The notes under the pieces are model-generated. The model worked only from the letters and a program-made list of their open reading frames with translations, was not told where the DNA came from and did no database searches. Below, one piece after another: positions 56,161 to 64,000 of a stretch of DNA of 64,000 bases. Each line of letters starts with the position of its first letter. Positions within the stretch are counted from its first letter, which is position 1. The position numbers and the translations under genes were made by a program. The DNA is from Variovorax sp. DXTD-1 (lineage in GTDB: Bacteria; Pseudomonadota; Gammaproteobacteria; Burkholderiales; Burkholderiaceae_C): positions 124,001-188,000 of the forward strand of contig NZ_RWKH01000008.1 of NCBI RefSeq assembly GCF_003984625.1, read 5' to 3'.

Positions 56161-57669
56161 ATGTCGGCAGCACTCTTGCAGGCTTTCTCGATGGTCTTCG
56201 AGCCCTACACCCTCCTTGTGATGGTGCTGGCCTCGCTCTATGGCCTGTTCGTTGGCGCGGTACCGGGGTTGTCGGCCACCATGGCGGTTGCGCTGCTGGT
56301 GCCGGTCACTTTTTTCATGCCGCCCATTCCCGCCATTGCGGCCATGGTGACGGCCACCGCCATGGCCATCTTCTCGGGCGACATTCCCGGCTGCCTGCTG
56401 CGCATTCCGGGCACGCCCGCATCGGCCGCCTATACCGACGAAGCCTTTGCAATGACGCGCAAGGGCATGGCCGAAACCGCGCTGGGCGCGGGGCTGGTGT
56501 TCTCCGCCGTGGGCGGGCTCTTCGGCACCGTGGTGCTCATCGTGGCGGCGCCTGCGCTGGCCGACTTTGCGCTCAACTTCAGTTCGTTCGAGTACTTCTG
56601 GCTCGTGCTGCTGGGCTTGACCTGCGCGGTGTTCATTACGTCGGACCGGCCGCTCAAGGGCATGGTCACGCTGCTGCTCGGTCTGCTGGTGGCTTGCGTG
56701 GGGCTCGGCAACCCGGCGGGCTTTCCGCGCTTTACCTTCGGCAATGCCGAGATGACGGGCGGCATCGGCATGATCCCGATGATGATCGGCATGTTCGCCG
56801 TCTCGGAGGTGATCCGCTTCGCGGTCGATACGCTGCCGCCGGGCGAGATCGTGGTCGAGAAGGTGGGCCGCGTGCTGTCGGGCCAGTGGGCGCTGGCTAA
56901 AAAGTACCCCGTGCAGATATTGCGCGGCAGCGTGCTGGGAACGGCGGTGGGCGCGTTGCCGGGTGCTGGCGCCGACATTGCGGCATGGATGTCGTACGCC
57001 ATGAGCAAGAAATTCTCGAAGGAGCCCGAGAAGTTCGGCACGGGCCATGTCGAAGGCATCGTCGAATCGGGTTCGGCCAACAACAGCGCGCTGGCCGGCG
57101 CGTGGATTCCGGCGCTGGTGTTCGGCATTCCGGGCGACTCGATCACCGCCATCGTGATCGGCGTGCTCTACATGAAGAATCTCAACCCGGGGCCGACGCT
57201 CTTCACCACCAACCCGCAGAACATCTATGCGGTGTTCATGCTGTTCATCATTGCCAACATCATCATGGTTCCGCTGGGCATCCTGTGCATCAAGGTGGCC
57301 AAGCGCATCTTGCGAGTGCCGCGCAACGTGCTGATGCCGCTCATCCTTCTGTTCTGCATCGTCGGAGCATTCGCCATCAACAACTCGCTGTTCGACGTGG
57401 GCGTGATGCTCGCGGCCGGCATCGTGGCCTACCTGCTCGAGGAGAACGGCTTTCCGATTGCGCCCGCCATCCTCGGCGTGGTGCTCGGCGGCATGCTCGA
57501 GGAGAACTTCATCACCTCGATGATCAAGTCGGACGGCAACCTGGCGGGCTTCGTGTCGCGGCCCATTGCCGCTTCGCTGGCCGTGGTGGTGGTGCTGGTG
57601 TGGCTCGCGCCCTTGCTTCGAAAGCTATGGATCAGAAGCCGGCGAACGGCTTCGTCTACTGCAGCTTGA
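56161..57669 (+). CDS. Tripartite tricarboxylate transporter large membrane subunit (TctA family)
   Basis: A 502-residue permease with about 12 helices. GLFVGAVPGLSATMAVALLV and GSVLGTAVGALPGAGADIAA are the duplicated TctA motifs, and GTGHVEGIVESGSANNSA plus FGIPGDSITAIVIG lie between. Start ATG 56161; a TTG at 56146 is an alternative. The C-terminal end overlaps the end of the convergent MarR-GNAT gene by 14 bp. Confidence 0.93.
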   Translation: MSAALLQAFSMVFEPYTLLVMVLASLYGLFVGAVPGLSATMAVALLVPVTFFMPPIPAIAAMVTATAMAIFSGDIPGCLLRIPGTPASAAYTDEAFAMTRKGMAETALGAGLVFSAVGGLFGTVVLIVAAPALADFALNFSSFEYFWLVLLGLTCAVFITSDRPLKGMVTLLLGLLVACVGLGNPAGFPRFTFGNAEMTGGIGMIPMMIGMFAVSEVIRFAVDTLPPGEIVVEKVGRVLSGQWALAKKYPVQILRGSVLGTAVGALPGAGADIAAWMSYAMSKKFSKEPEKFGTGHVEGIVESGSANNSALAGAWIPALVFGIPGDSITAIVIGVLYMKNLNPGPTLFTTNPQNIYAVFMLFIIANIIMVPLGILCIKVAKRILRVPRNVLMPLILLFCIVGAFAINNSLFDVGVMLAAGIVAYLLEENGFPIAPAILGVVLGGMLEENFITSMIKSDGNLAGFVSRPIAASLAVVVVLVWLAPLLRKLWIRSRRTASSTAA

Positions 57670-58618
57670 GCGACCAGGTCTCGCCGACCAGCTGCTGGCC
57701 GAAGCCTTCGTAGGGCTCGGCCTTGTCGAGCCTGAAGCCGCGCTTGGCGTAGATGGCGCGGGCGGCCTCCAGGCAGCTGTTGGTCCAGAGCACCATCTTC
57801 CGGTAGCCCTTGGCCTTCGCAAAGGCAATGCATTCGTCGGTAAGCCGGCCGCCCAGTCCCAGGCCGCGTGCAGACGGCGCGAGCAGAAGCAGCCGCAACT
57901 GGGCCGTGGTGGGCGATTTGCGCACCACGAAGATCGCGCCGACGCGCTCGCCGTCGAGCTCCGCAATCCAGCACTTCTCCCATGCCGGCTGAAACTTGCG
58001 GACGAACTGGGCCACGATGTCGGCCACCAGCGCCTCGAACTCGCTGTTCCAGCCGTACTCGCGCGCATACAACTCGCCGTGCTGCTGCACCACCCAGCCC
58101 ATGTCGCCGGGCAACGGGTCGCGCAGCACGACGGTGCGGGTGCGCGCCGCAGGGGCGGCGGCGGGGTCGAGCAGGCGCTCGATGCGCGCCATGGCATCGA
58201 CCACCTGCTGGCGGTCGTGCGGCGGCAACGGGGAGAGCAGGGCCGCCGCCTCGTCTCGCGACTTTTGTTGCAGCGGCGCAAATGCGGCGTGGCCCGCTTC
58301 GGTAAGGCGCAGCACGCTTTGCCGCGCGTCGCGGGCGTGGGGCTGGCGCGTGAGCCAGCCCTCGGCTTCGAAGCGGCGCAGGATGCGGCTCAGGTAGCCG
58401 GCGTCGAGCCGCAGGTCGCGGCCGATTTCGCTTGCCACGGGCGTTTGCCGGTGGGCCAATTCGTACAGCACGCGAACGTCGGTCAGCGACATGTCGCTGC
58501 CAAGGTACGGATCGAGCACGCCGATTCGGCTCGTATAGAAGCGGTTGAACTGCCGGATCGCCTTGACGGCGGCGGTATCGGGAGTGGCCAGGGTGCTCGA
58601 CATGGTTGCCATTGTCAT
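57656..58618 (-). CDS. MarR-type regulator fused to a GNAT acetyltransferase
   Basis: About 320 residues in two parts. The N-terminal ~150 residues are a MarR winged helix: SLTDVRVLYELAHRQTPVAS, LDAGYLSRILRRFEAEGWLT. The C-terminal ~160 residues are a GNAT domain with RLLLLAPSARGLGLGGRLTD (acetyl-CoA loop) and LWTNSCLEAARAIYAKRGF. Possible starts are ATGs at 58618, 58612 and 58603; the last fits best if the upstream dyad is an operator. Divergent from ygiQ by about 146 bp. Confidence 0.88.
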   Translation of the reverse strand: MTMATMSSTLATPDTAAVKAIRQFNRFYTSRIGVLDPYLGSDMSLTDVRVLYELAHRQTPVASEIGRDLRLDAGYLSRILRRFEAEGWLTRQPHARDARQSVLRLTEAGHAAFAPLQQKSRDEAAALLSPLPPHDRQQVVDAMARIERLLDPAAAPAARTRTVVLRDPLPGDMGWVVQQHGELYAREYGWNSEFEALVADIVAQFVRKFQPAWEKCWIAELDGERVGAIFVVRKSPTTAQLRLLLLAPSARGLGLGGRLTDECIAFAKAKGYRKMVLWTNSCLEAARAIYAKRGFRLDKAEPYEGFGQQLVGETWSLKLQ

Positions 58619-58640
58619 ATTGATAGTTGACTTTGGCAAT
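58606..58640. promoter_or_regulatory. Operator-like dyad before the MarR-GNAT gene
   Basis: TTGCCA (58606-58611) and TGGCAA (58634-58639) form an inverted repeat around GTCATATTGATAGTTGAC, itself partly dyadic. It overlaps the alternative start codons of the MarR-GNAT gene and lies in the region shared with ygiQ, as expected for autoregulation by a MarR protein. Confidence 0.4.
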
Positions 58641-58764
58641 CAATTAAAGGCCTTGTTCCGGTCGCGCCAAAGCGGCCGGACGCGACAGAAGTGCTGGAAA
58701 ACCCTAAAATCGCGGGTTGCCCACTGCGGTGCGAGCCCGCCAAGCCGCGCTGCCATACCCACTG

Positions 58765-61164
58765 ATGAACGCCCCCGTCGACGTCTCCTTTTTTGCGCGT
58801 GCCGCCAAGCCGCTGACCAGCTACCGCAAGTACTGGGCGGCCCGTTTCGGCACGGCCAAGTTCTTGCCCACCACGCGCAAGGAAATGGACGCGCTCGGCT
58901 GGGACAGCTGCGACATCATCGTGGTGACGGGCGATGCCTATGTCGACCATCCGAGCTTCGGCATGGCCGTGATCGGCCGCATGCTCGAGGCTCAGGGCTT
59001 TCGCGTGGGCATCATCGCGCAGCCCGACTGGCAGAGCGCCGAGCCCTTCAAGGCGCTGGGCAAGCCGAATCTGTTCTTCGGCGTGACCGCCGGCAACATG
59101 GATTCGATGATCAACCGCTACACGGCGGACCGGAAGATTCGCAGCGACGACGCCTACACGCCCGGAGACGTGGGCGGCGCGCGGCCCGACCGCGCGGCCA
59201 TCGTCTATTCGCAGCGCTGCAAGGAAGCCTGGAACGACGTTCCCATCATCCTCGGCGGTATCGAAGGGTCGCTGCGCCGCATTGCGCATTACGACTACTG
59301 GCAGGACAAGGTCCGCCGCTCGATCGTGGTCGACTCGAAGTGCGACCTGCTGCTGTACGGCAACGCCGAGCGCGCCATTGTCGAAATTGCGCACCGCCTG
59401 GCGGCCCGCGAACCGGTGCACGAGATCACCGACGTGCGCGGCACCGCATTCGTGCGGCGCGACACGCCTGAAGAGTGGTTCGAGATCAACTCCACCAGCG
59501 TGGACGAGCCCGGCCGCGTCGAGGCGCACGTCAACCCGTACCTCATGGTGTCGGAGCAGGCCAAGGCCAACGGCGCCACCTGCGCGAAGGAAGACGAGGC
59601 CCAGGCCGTAGCGCAAGCTGCTGAAGCAGGCGCCGCGGCGAACTCGGTGAACCCGGCCATCAAGCCGCTCACCTTCGTGCCGAACCCTGCGCTTGCGCAG
59701 CGCGCCAAGATCAAGGTGCCTCCGCGCGACCGCAGCGTGATTCGCCTGCCGTCGTACGAGCAGGTACGCGCCGACCCGGTGCTCTATGCCCACGCCAACC
59801 GCGTGCTGCACCTGGAGACCAACCCTGGCAACGCCCGCGCGCTGGTGCAGGCGCACGGCGAGGGCGCCACGGCGCGCGACGTGTGGATCAACCCGCCGCC
59901 CATTCCGCTCACCACGGCCGAGATGGACCACGTGTTCGACCTGCCGTACGCACGCAGTCCGCACCCGCGCTATGCCGACGAAAACGGCAGCCACGACGGC
60001 GCGACCAAGATCCCCGCGTGGGAAATGATCCGCTTCAGCGTGAACATCATGCGCGGCTGCTTTGGCGGCTGTACCTTCTGCTCCATTACCGAGCATGAGG
60101 GCCGCATCATCCAGAGCCGCTCGGAAGAATCGATCATCAAGGAGGTCGAGGCCATTCGCGACAGCGTGAGCGGCTTTACCGGCACCATTTCCGACCTGGG
60201 CGGCCCCACGGCCAACATGTACCGGCTCGGCTGCAAGAGCCCCGAGATCGAGGCCGCCTGCCGAAAGCCCAGTTGCGTGTACCCGGGCATCTGCCAGAAC
60301 CTGGGCACCAACCACGATCCGCTCATCAAGATCTACCGCCGCGCGCGTGCGCTCAAGGGCATCAAGAAGATCCTGATCGGCTCCGGCCTGCGCTACGACC
60401 TGGCCGTGCAGTCGCCCGAGTACGTGAAGGAACTGGTGCAGCACCACGTCGGCGGCTACCTGAAGATCGCGCCCGAGCACACCGAGCAGGGCCCGCTCAC
60501 CAAGATGATGAAGCCCGGCATCGGCAGCTACGACAAGTTCAAGCAGATGTTCGAGAAGTTCTCGGCCGAGGCGGGCAAGAAGCAGTACCTCATTCCGTAC
60601 TTCATTGCCGCGCATCCGGGCACCAGCGACGAGGACATGATGAACCTCGCGATCTGGCTCAAGAAGAACGGTTTCCGCGCCGACCAGGTGCAAACCTTCT
60701 ACCCGAGCCCGATGGCCACGGCCACCACGATGTACCACACCAACAAGAACCCGCTGCGCAAGATCACGCGCGAGAGCGAGACGGTGGACATCGTGCGCGG
60801 CGACAAGCGCCGGCGCCTGCACAAGGCCTTCCTGCGCTACCACGACGCCAACAATTGGCCGCTGCTGCGCGAGGCCTTGAAGAGCATGGGCCGCGCCGAC
60901 CTCATCGGCAACGGCAAGCACCACCTCATTCCAACGTGGCAGCCGCTCACCGACGGCGGCTACACGAGCGCGCGGCGCAAGAACTCGACCAGTGCGCCGG
61001 TGGCAGCCAAGGCATCGGCACCGGTCAGGCTCGCGCCCGTGAAGCCCTCGAAGGGCCGCATGCTCACGCAGCACACCGGCCTGCCGCCGCGCGACAACGG
61101 CTCGGCCCCGCCGCGCAAGGCTGCGGCCGGCCCGGTGCGCGGCAGCATTCGCAAGCCGCGCTGA
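58765..61164 (+). CDS. YgiQ-family radical SAM protein
   Basis: A 799-residue protein. An N-terminal B12-binding-like fold ([19 protein letters not shown], about residues 45-63) precedes a radical SAM domain with [20 protein letters not shown] (CxxxCxxC near 430-440) and a C-terminal extension with [19 protein letters not shown]. The last ~70 residues are basic and Ala/Pro-rich. The family is widespread with unknown substrate. Start ATG 58765; an ATG at 58717 is unsupported. Confidence 0.92.
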   Translation: MNAPVDVSFFARAAKPLTSYRKYWAARFGTAKFLPTTRKEMDALGWDSCDIIVVTGDAYVDHPSFGMAVIGRMLEAQGFRVGIIAQPDWQSAEPFKALGKPNLFFGVTAGNMDSMINRYTADRKIRSDDAYTPGDVGGARPDRAAIVYSQRCKEAWNDVPIILGGIEGSLRRIAHYDYWQDKVRRSIVVDSKCDLLLYGNAERAIVEIAHRLAAREPVHEITDVRGTAFVRRDTPEEWFEINSTSVDEPGRVEAHVNPYLMVSEQAKANGATCAKEDEAQAVAQAAEAGAAANSVNPAIKPLTFVPNPALAQRAKIKVPPRDRSVIRLPSYEQVRADPVLYAHANRVLHLETNPGNARALVQAHGEGATARDVWINPPPIPLTTAEMDHVFDLPYARSPHPRYADENGSHDGATKIPAWEMIRFSVNIMRGCFGGCTFCSITEHEGRIIQSRSEESIIKEVEAIRDSVSGFTGTISDLGGPTANMYRLGCKSPEIEAACRKPSCVYPGICQNLGTNHDPLIKIYRRARALKGIKKILIGSGLRYDLAVQSPEYVKELVQHHVGGYLKIAPEHTEQGPLTKMMKPGIGSYDKFKQMFEKFSAEAGKKQYLIPYFIAAHPGTSDEDMMNLAIWLKKNGFRADQVQTFYPSPMATATTMYHTNKNPLRKITRESETVDIVRGDKRRRLHKAFLRYHDANNWPLLREALKSMGRADLIGNGKHHLIPTWQPLTDGGYTSARRKNSTSAPVAAKASAPVRLAPVKPSKGRMLTQHTGLPPRDNGSAPPRKAAAGPVRGSIRKPR

Positions 61165-61166
61165 GT

Positions 61167-61556
61167 TCAGCCCGCGAGCAGGCTCGCCGGCAACAGCTTG
61201 CCGAACCACGCGCCCACCGCGGCGATATTCAGCACCACAGTGGTCCAGTAGCTCGCCATGAAGCTCGCCTTGCGCGACTTGTGGCGGAATAGCCGCTGCG
61301 CGCACCACGCCCCCGGCCATCCTCCCGCCAGCGACAACAGGTGCAGCGTGCTCTCCGCGGTGCGCCAGCGGCCGGCCTGGGCCGCGCTCTTGTCGACGCC
61401 GTAGATGACGACGGTCAGAAGGTTGATCAGCAGCAGTACGCCCAAGGCAAGCGGCGGCAGGCGTGCGGTCTATACGCCGTAGCCGAGCAGCGCTGCGTAA
61501 CCCAGAAGCAGCACGCCGATGGGCCACGTGGACGACGAGGAAGAGGAGGGGCGCAT
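61167..61556 (-). pseudogene. DUF1294 membrane protein interrupted by an in-frame amber codon
   Basis: From an ATG at 61556 the frame reads a Ser-rich start, a first helix (PIGVLLLGYAALLGYGV), then TAG at codon 29 (61472-61470), and continues without further stops through LPPLALGVLLLINLLTVVIYG and the DUF1294 core (ESTLHLLSLAGGWPGAWCAQ, FRHKSRKASFM) to 61167. The part after the stop could start at TTG 61445, giving 92 residues lacking the first helix. The continuity of sequence character argues for a nonsense mutation or a sequence error. Confidence 0.75.
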
Positions 61557-61779
61557 GGCCGCGATTCTCTCTTGCAGCTGCCGAACCCGGCTCTTATCAT
61601 CGGCCGCTCATGCACCTGCACCACTCTCCCCCTCCTTCGACCCGCTGCTGACGCGCGTTCAACGCTGCGCTCAGACCTGCACGTGGTCGCCGCTGCCCGC
61701 CTTCACGAGGCCGGGCTGCGGCCGGATGGTCATGCCCGCCCTCGACGAATGCGGCGGGCGTCATGGAGAGATTTCAAGA

Positions 61780-62709
61780 ATGAACGCAAGAATGTCTGCC
61801 GCCCTGGCCTGGGGCGGCGTGTTGCTGGCCGGCGCGCTGTGGGGCGGTGGTGCGCTGGTGGCGCAGTTCCTCATCGATGGCGGCATGGCGCCGCAGAGCC
61901 TTTCGCTGGCGCGCTTCGCGCTCGGCGTGCCGTTGCTGTGGTGGCTGCACTGGCGTGCGCAGTCCGTGCAGCAGCCGGCCGGGGTGCGCTGGAACGACTT
62001 GGAAGGGCGGGAGCAGTTTCAGGTGGCCGGCACCGGCGCCGCGATGGCGCTCAATGTGAGTTGCTGGTTCGCGGGCATCGCGCACATGGGGGCCGCGTTG
62101 CCGACGGTGATTTCGATCTGCTGCGCACCGGTGATCGTCGCGTTCGTGTCGGTGATGTGCGGCTATGAACGCTTCGGCCTGCGCCTGTCTGCCGGGCTCG
62201 GATTGGCGCTGGCGGGCGTGGCGCTGCTGGTGGTGCCAGCCGGCGGCTGGGGGCCACTGCCTGCCGGGTATGCCGCGGGGCTGGCGTGGTCGTTCGGCTC
62301 GGCCTTCTGCTATGCGTTGGTGGTGCTCGGCAATGCGCGAATGCCAGTGCGCGTGCCGGCCGTCACGGCATCCGCATGGGGCATGAGCGTCGCGGCGCTC
62401 TGCATGCTCGCGATCGCATGGCCGGCCGGCATCACGTGGCCGGCCGGAACCGCGCAGTGGCTTGGCGTGAGCTACACCGGCGTGGTGACGACGTCGGTGG
62501 CCTACCTGGCCTTTGCCTGGGGCGCGCGGCACCTCTCGCCCACGGCCGCAGTGGTGGGCACGCTCATCGAGCCGCTCGTGGCCGCGCTGCTGGCAGCGCT
62601 GCTGCTCTCCGAGCCGATGGCGCCGCGGCAGTGGGCCGGTGCGGTCTTGCTGGCGCTGGCCATGCTGTTGCTCGTGCGGCGAACAGGAGCGGCCAAACCC
62701 GGTGGCTGA
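61780..62709 (+). CDS. EamA-family (DMT) exporter
   Basis: A 309-residue transporter with ten hydrophobic helices in two EamA halves: GGVLLAGALWGGGALVAQFL begins the first and AAGLAWSFGSAFCYALVVLG the second, and AAVVGTLIEPLVAALLAALL is the typical last-but-one segment. Probable export of amino acids or metabolites. ATG 61780 has GGAGAG upstream; ATG 61792 is an alternative. Confidence 0.9.
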   Translation: MNARMSAALAWGGVLLAGALWGGGALVAQFLIDGGMAPQSLSLARFALGVPLLWWLHWRAQSVQQPAGVRWNDLEGREQFQVAGTGAAMALNVSCWFAGIAHMGAALPTVISICCAPVIVAFVSVMCGYERFGLRLSAGLGLALAGVALLVVPAGGWGPLPAGYAAGLAWSFGSAFCYALVVLGNARMPVRVPAVTASAWGMSVAALCMLAIAWPAGITWPAGTAQWLGVSYTGVVTTSVAYLAFAWGARHLSPTAAVVGTLIEPLVAALLAALLLSEPMAPRQWAGAVLLALAMLLLVRRTGAAKPGG

Positions 62710-62745
62710 GTCGGCCGAGGGCTGTCCGTTGTATGGTGTGGCCCC

Positions 62746-63666
62746 ATGAGCAGTCCGTTCTATCCGCCGGTTTCATGGTTGCGCGCCCTGGCGGGGGCTG
62801 TTCTGTTCGCAGCTTCGGTGCATGCGGTGGCGGCGCCGTCCGAATCTCCTTCTGCATCAGGTGCCGCTTCGGCCGAAGCGCTGCGCGCCACGCATCAGCG
62901 CATGAAGGGCAAGCTCGCGCGCAGCGGGTTCGGGCGGCCCATTCAGCTCGATTCGGTGGAGACGCCGGGCGGGCTGCAGGGCGACATCTATGCCGTGGTG
63001 GACCATTCGTTGCCGGAGATCAGCGCTGCGCTCAAGGAGTCGTCCCACTGGTGCGAACTGCTGAAGCTGCACGTCAACAATCGCCGATGCCGCGCGGGCA
63101 CCACGCCGCAGGGGCAAGACATGCTGACGCTGTTCGTCGTGCGGCGCTACGACAAGCCGGTCGACCAGGCGTTCCAGCTGCCCTTCATCTATCGCGTGGC
63201 CAACGCAACGCCGGAGTACCTGTCGGTCGAGATGAACGCCGCCAGCGGACCGCTGGGCACGAGCAACTACCGGGTCACGCTGGAAGCGGTGGCGCTCGAC
63301 GAGAAAAGAAGCTTCCTGCATTTCGGCTACAGCTACGACCACAACATGATGGTTCGCATGGCCACGCAGGCGTACCTGGCCACCTTCGGCCGCAACAAGG
63401 TCGGCTTTACCGTGGTGGGCAAGGAGGCCGATGGGCAGCCCGAGTACATCCGCGGCGCGCGCGGGTTGGTGGAGCGCAATGCGATGCGCTACTTTCTGAC
63501 GCTCGACACGTATCTCTCTTCGGAAGCCGGAACGCCGGCCGAGCGGCGCGAGCGCTCCTGGTTTGCCGCGGCCGAGCAGTATCCGCGGCAGCTGCACGAG
63601 ATCGAACTCGAAACCTACCTTGCGATCAAGCGCGAGGACCGCGAACGCGACGGCACGAAGCGCTGA
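62746..63666 (+). CDS. Exported protein of unknown function
   Basis: A 306-residue protein with a signal peptide (WLRALAGAVLFAASVHAVAA) followed by an Ala/Ser-rich linker and a mixed domain of about 250 residues. SHWCELLKLHVNNRRCRAG has two Cys that could form a disulfide; GYSYDHNMMVRMATQAYLAT and AARGLVERNAMRYFLTLDTY-like RGLVERNAMRYFLTLDTYL are conserved-looking. I do not recognise the family. It lies 36 bp after the EamA gene. Confidence 0.78.
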   Translation: MSSPFYPPVSWLRALAGAVLFAASVHAVAAPSESPSASGAASAEALRATHQRMKGKLARSGFGRPIQLDSVETPGGLQGDIYAVVDHSLPEISAALKESSHWCELLKLHVNNRRCRAGTTPQGQDMLTLFVVRRYDKPVDQAFQLPFIYRVANATPEYLSVEMNAASGPLGTSNYRVTLEAVALDEKRSFLHFGYSYDHNMMVRMATQAYLATFGRNKVGFTVVGKEADGQPEYIRGARGLVERNAMRYFLTLDTYLSSEAGTPAERRERSWFAAAEQYPRQLHEIELETYLAIKREDRERDGTKR

Positions 63667-63667
63667 A

Positions 63668-63685
63668 CCGCGCGAAAAGGCGCGG
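63668..63685 (+). terminator. Hairpin after the exported protein gene
   Basis: CCGCGC-GAAAAG-GCGCGG starts just after the stop. No T-run follows, so termination by it alone is uncertain. Confidence 0.35.
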
Positions 63686-63785
63686 CCAGCCGCAGCCTTT
63701 CGACCGCAATTTCACGGACTTGTCATCTGCCTCAGCGCTAATCCGGGGCCTGCGCCTTTGCGCGGGCGCTTAACAAGGACAAGCA

Positions 63786-64000
63786 ATGCGGAAGACAAGA
63801 GGATCGAGGATGGGGTGGTTGGCGCTCGCGGGTGCCAGCGTGCTGTTGGGTGCCTGCGGCGGTAGCGATGGCGGCGGGACTGGCGGATGGGCGTTTCCCC
63901 CCGCGTCCAGCGGCGGAGGCGGCGGCGGTGGCACCACGAATCCGCCTGTCGCCCAGTCGAAGACCGGCACCTTCCTCGATTCGGCGGTCGAAGGCCTGGA
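63786..64000 (+). CDS. N-terminus of a lipoprotein, cut by the window edge
   Basis: An ATG at 63786 opens a frame with no stop to the end of the window (71 codons). The signal sequence ends in LLGAC (lipobox), followed by a Gly/Ser-rich spacer and SKTGTFLDSAVEGL. GTFxDSAV segments are common near the N-terminus of surface-exposed bacterial lipoproteins. The rest lies outside the window. AAGGACAAGC upstream gives a ribosome site. Confidence 0.75.
   Translation, partial: MRKTRGSRMGWLALAGASVLLGACGGSDGGGTGGWAFPPASSGGGGGGGTTNPPVAQSKTGTFLDSAVEGL

Noticed and set aside
58615..61527. A 970-codon antisense open frame over ygiQ
   Set aside because: Shadow of the conserved radical SAM gene; composition is atypical and it crosses the DUF1294 locus in another frame.

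Overview
The window looks like a chromosomal segment of a high-GC betaproteobacterium of the family Comamonadaceae (order Burkholderiales), most like Variovorax. The basis is gene order and content: prpE next to sucA-sucB-lpdA-zapE; the chain pilW-rodZ-ispG-hisS-yfgM-bamB-der-hfq-hflX-hflK-hflC-hisZ-purA; Bug-type tripartite transporters; an hbd-type 3-hydroxybutyrate dehydrogenase beside a patatin; and frequent GTG/TTG starts with ATGA-type overlaps. I saw no tRNA, rRNA, CRISPR array, insertion sequence or prophage, and no gene-free stretch over 300 bases. Coding is dense on both strands.

Layout. 1-5000: edge of an exported protein, a sugar-dehydrogenase-like exported enzyme, a lipoprotein hydrolase, an isochorismatase-family hydrolase and propionyl-CoA synthetase. 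5000-12600: the 2-oxoglutarate dehydrogenase operon, with a structured leader that is a candidate for the Burkholderiales sucA RNA motif, followed by zapE and an exported coiled-coil protein. 12600-22300: a PP2C phosphatase, a YdcH-type small protein, a DinG/YoaA-like helicase, bamD and rluD (divergent), scpB-rluB, ndk and rlmN. 22300-37300: a long co-directional housekeeping run covering pilus and cell-shape proteins, isoprenoid synthesis, histidyl-tRNA synthetase, outer-membrane assembly, GTPases, Hfq, the HflKC protease regulators, HisZ and adenylosuccinate synthetase.

37300-51800 is the accessory-like half: a hemerythrin-like protein, a VOC protein, an AraC regulator, cystathionine beta-lyase, a frameshifted membrane-protein gene, a tesA-like esterase facing an ABC ATPase with no permease next to it, an unrecognised membrane protein, rlmB, an FAD oxidoreductase preceded by a nested inverted repeat, a cupin-type XRE regulator with a palindrome over its start codon, a GNAT enzyme, an aldo/keto reductase, a split chromate transporter, BrkB and DUF924. 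51800-64000: a CHRD lipoprotein, patatin with 3-hydroxybutyrate dehydrogenase, a complete tripartite tricarboxylate-type transporter (binding protein, small and large membrane subunits), a MarR-GNAT fusion regulator, YgiQ radical SAM protein, a DUF1294 gene broken by an in-frame amber codon, an EamA exporter, an exported protein of unknown function and the start of a lipoprotein.

Functionally, the first half is central carbon metabolism, envelope assembly, rRNA modification and division. The second half is transport, detoxification and regulators. I did not find a clearly new multi-gene system. The signals most worth checking are the sucA leader, the nested hairpin at 46403-46456, the 16-bp palindrome abutting the patatin start, the unknown protein at 43385-44365 with its orphan ATPase, and the two broken genes.
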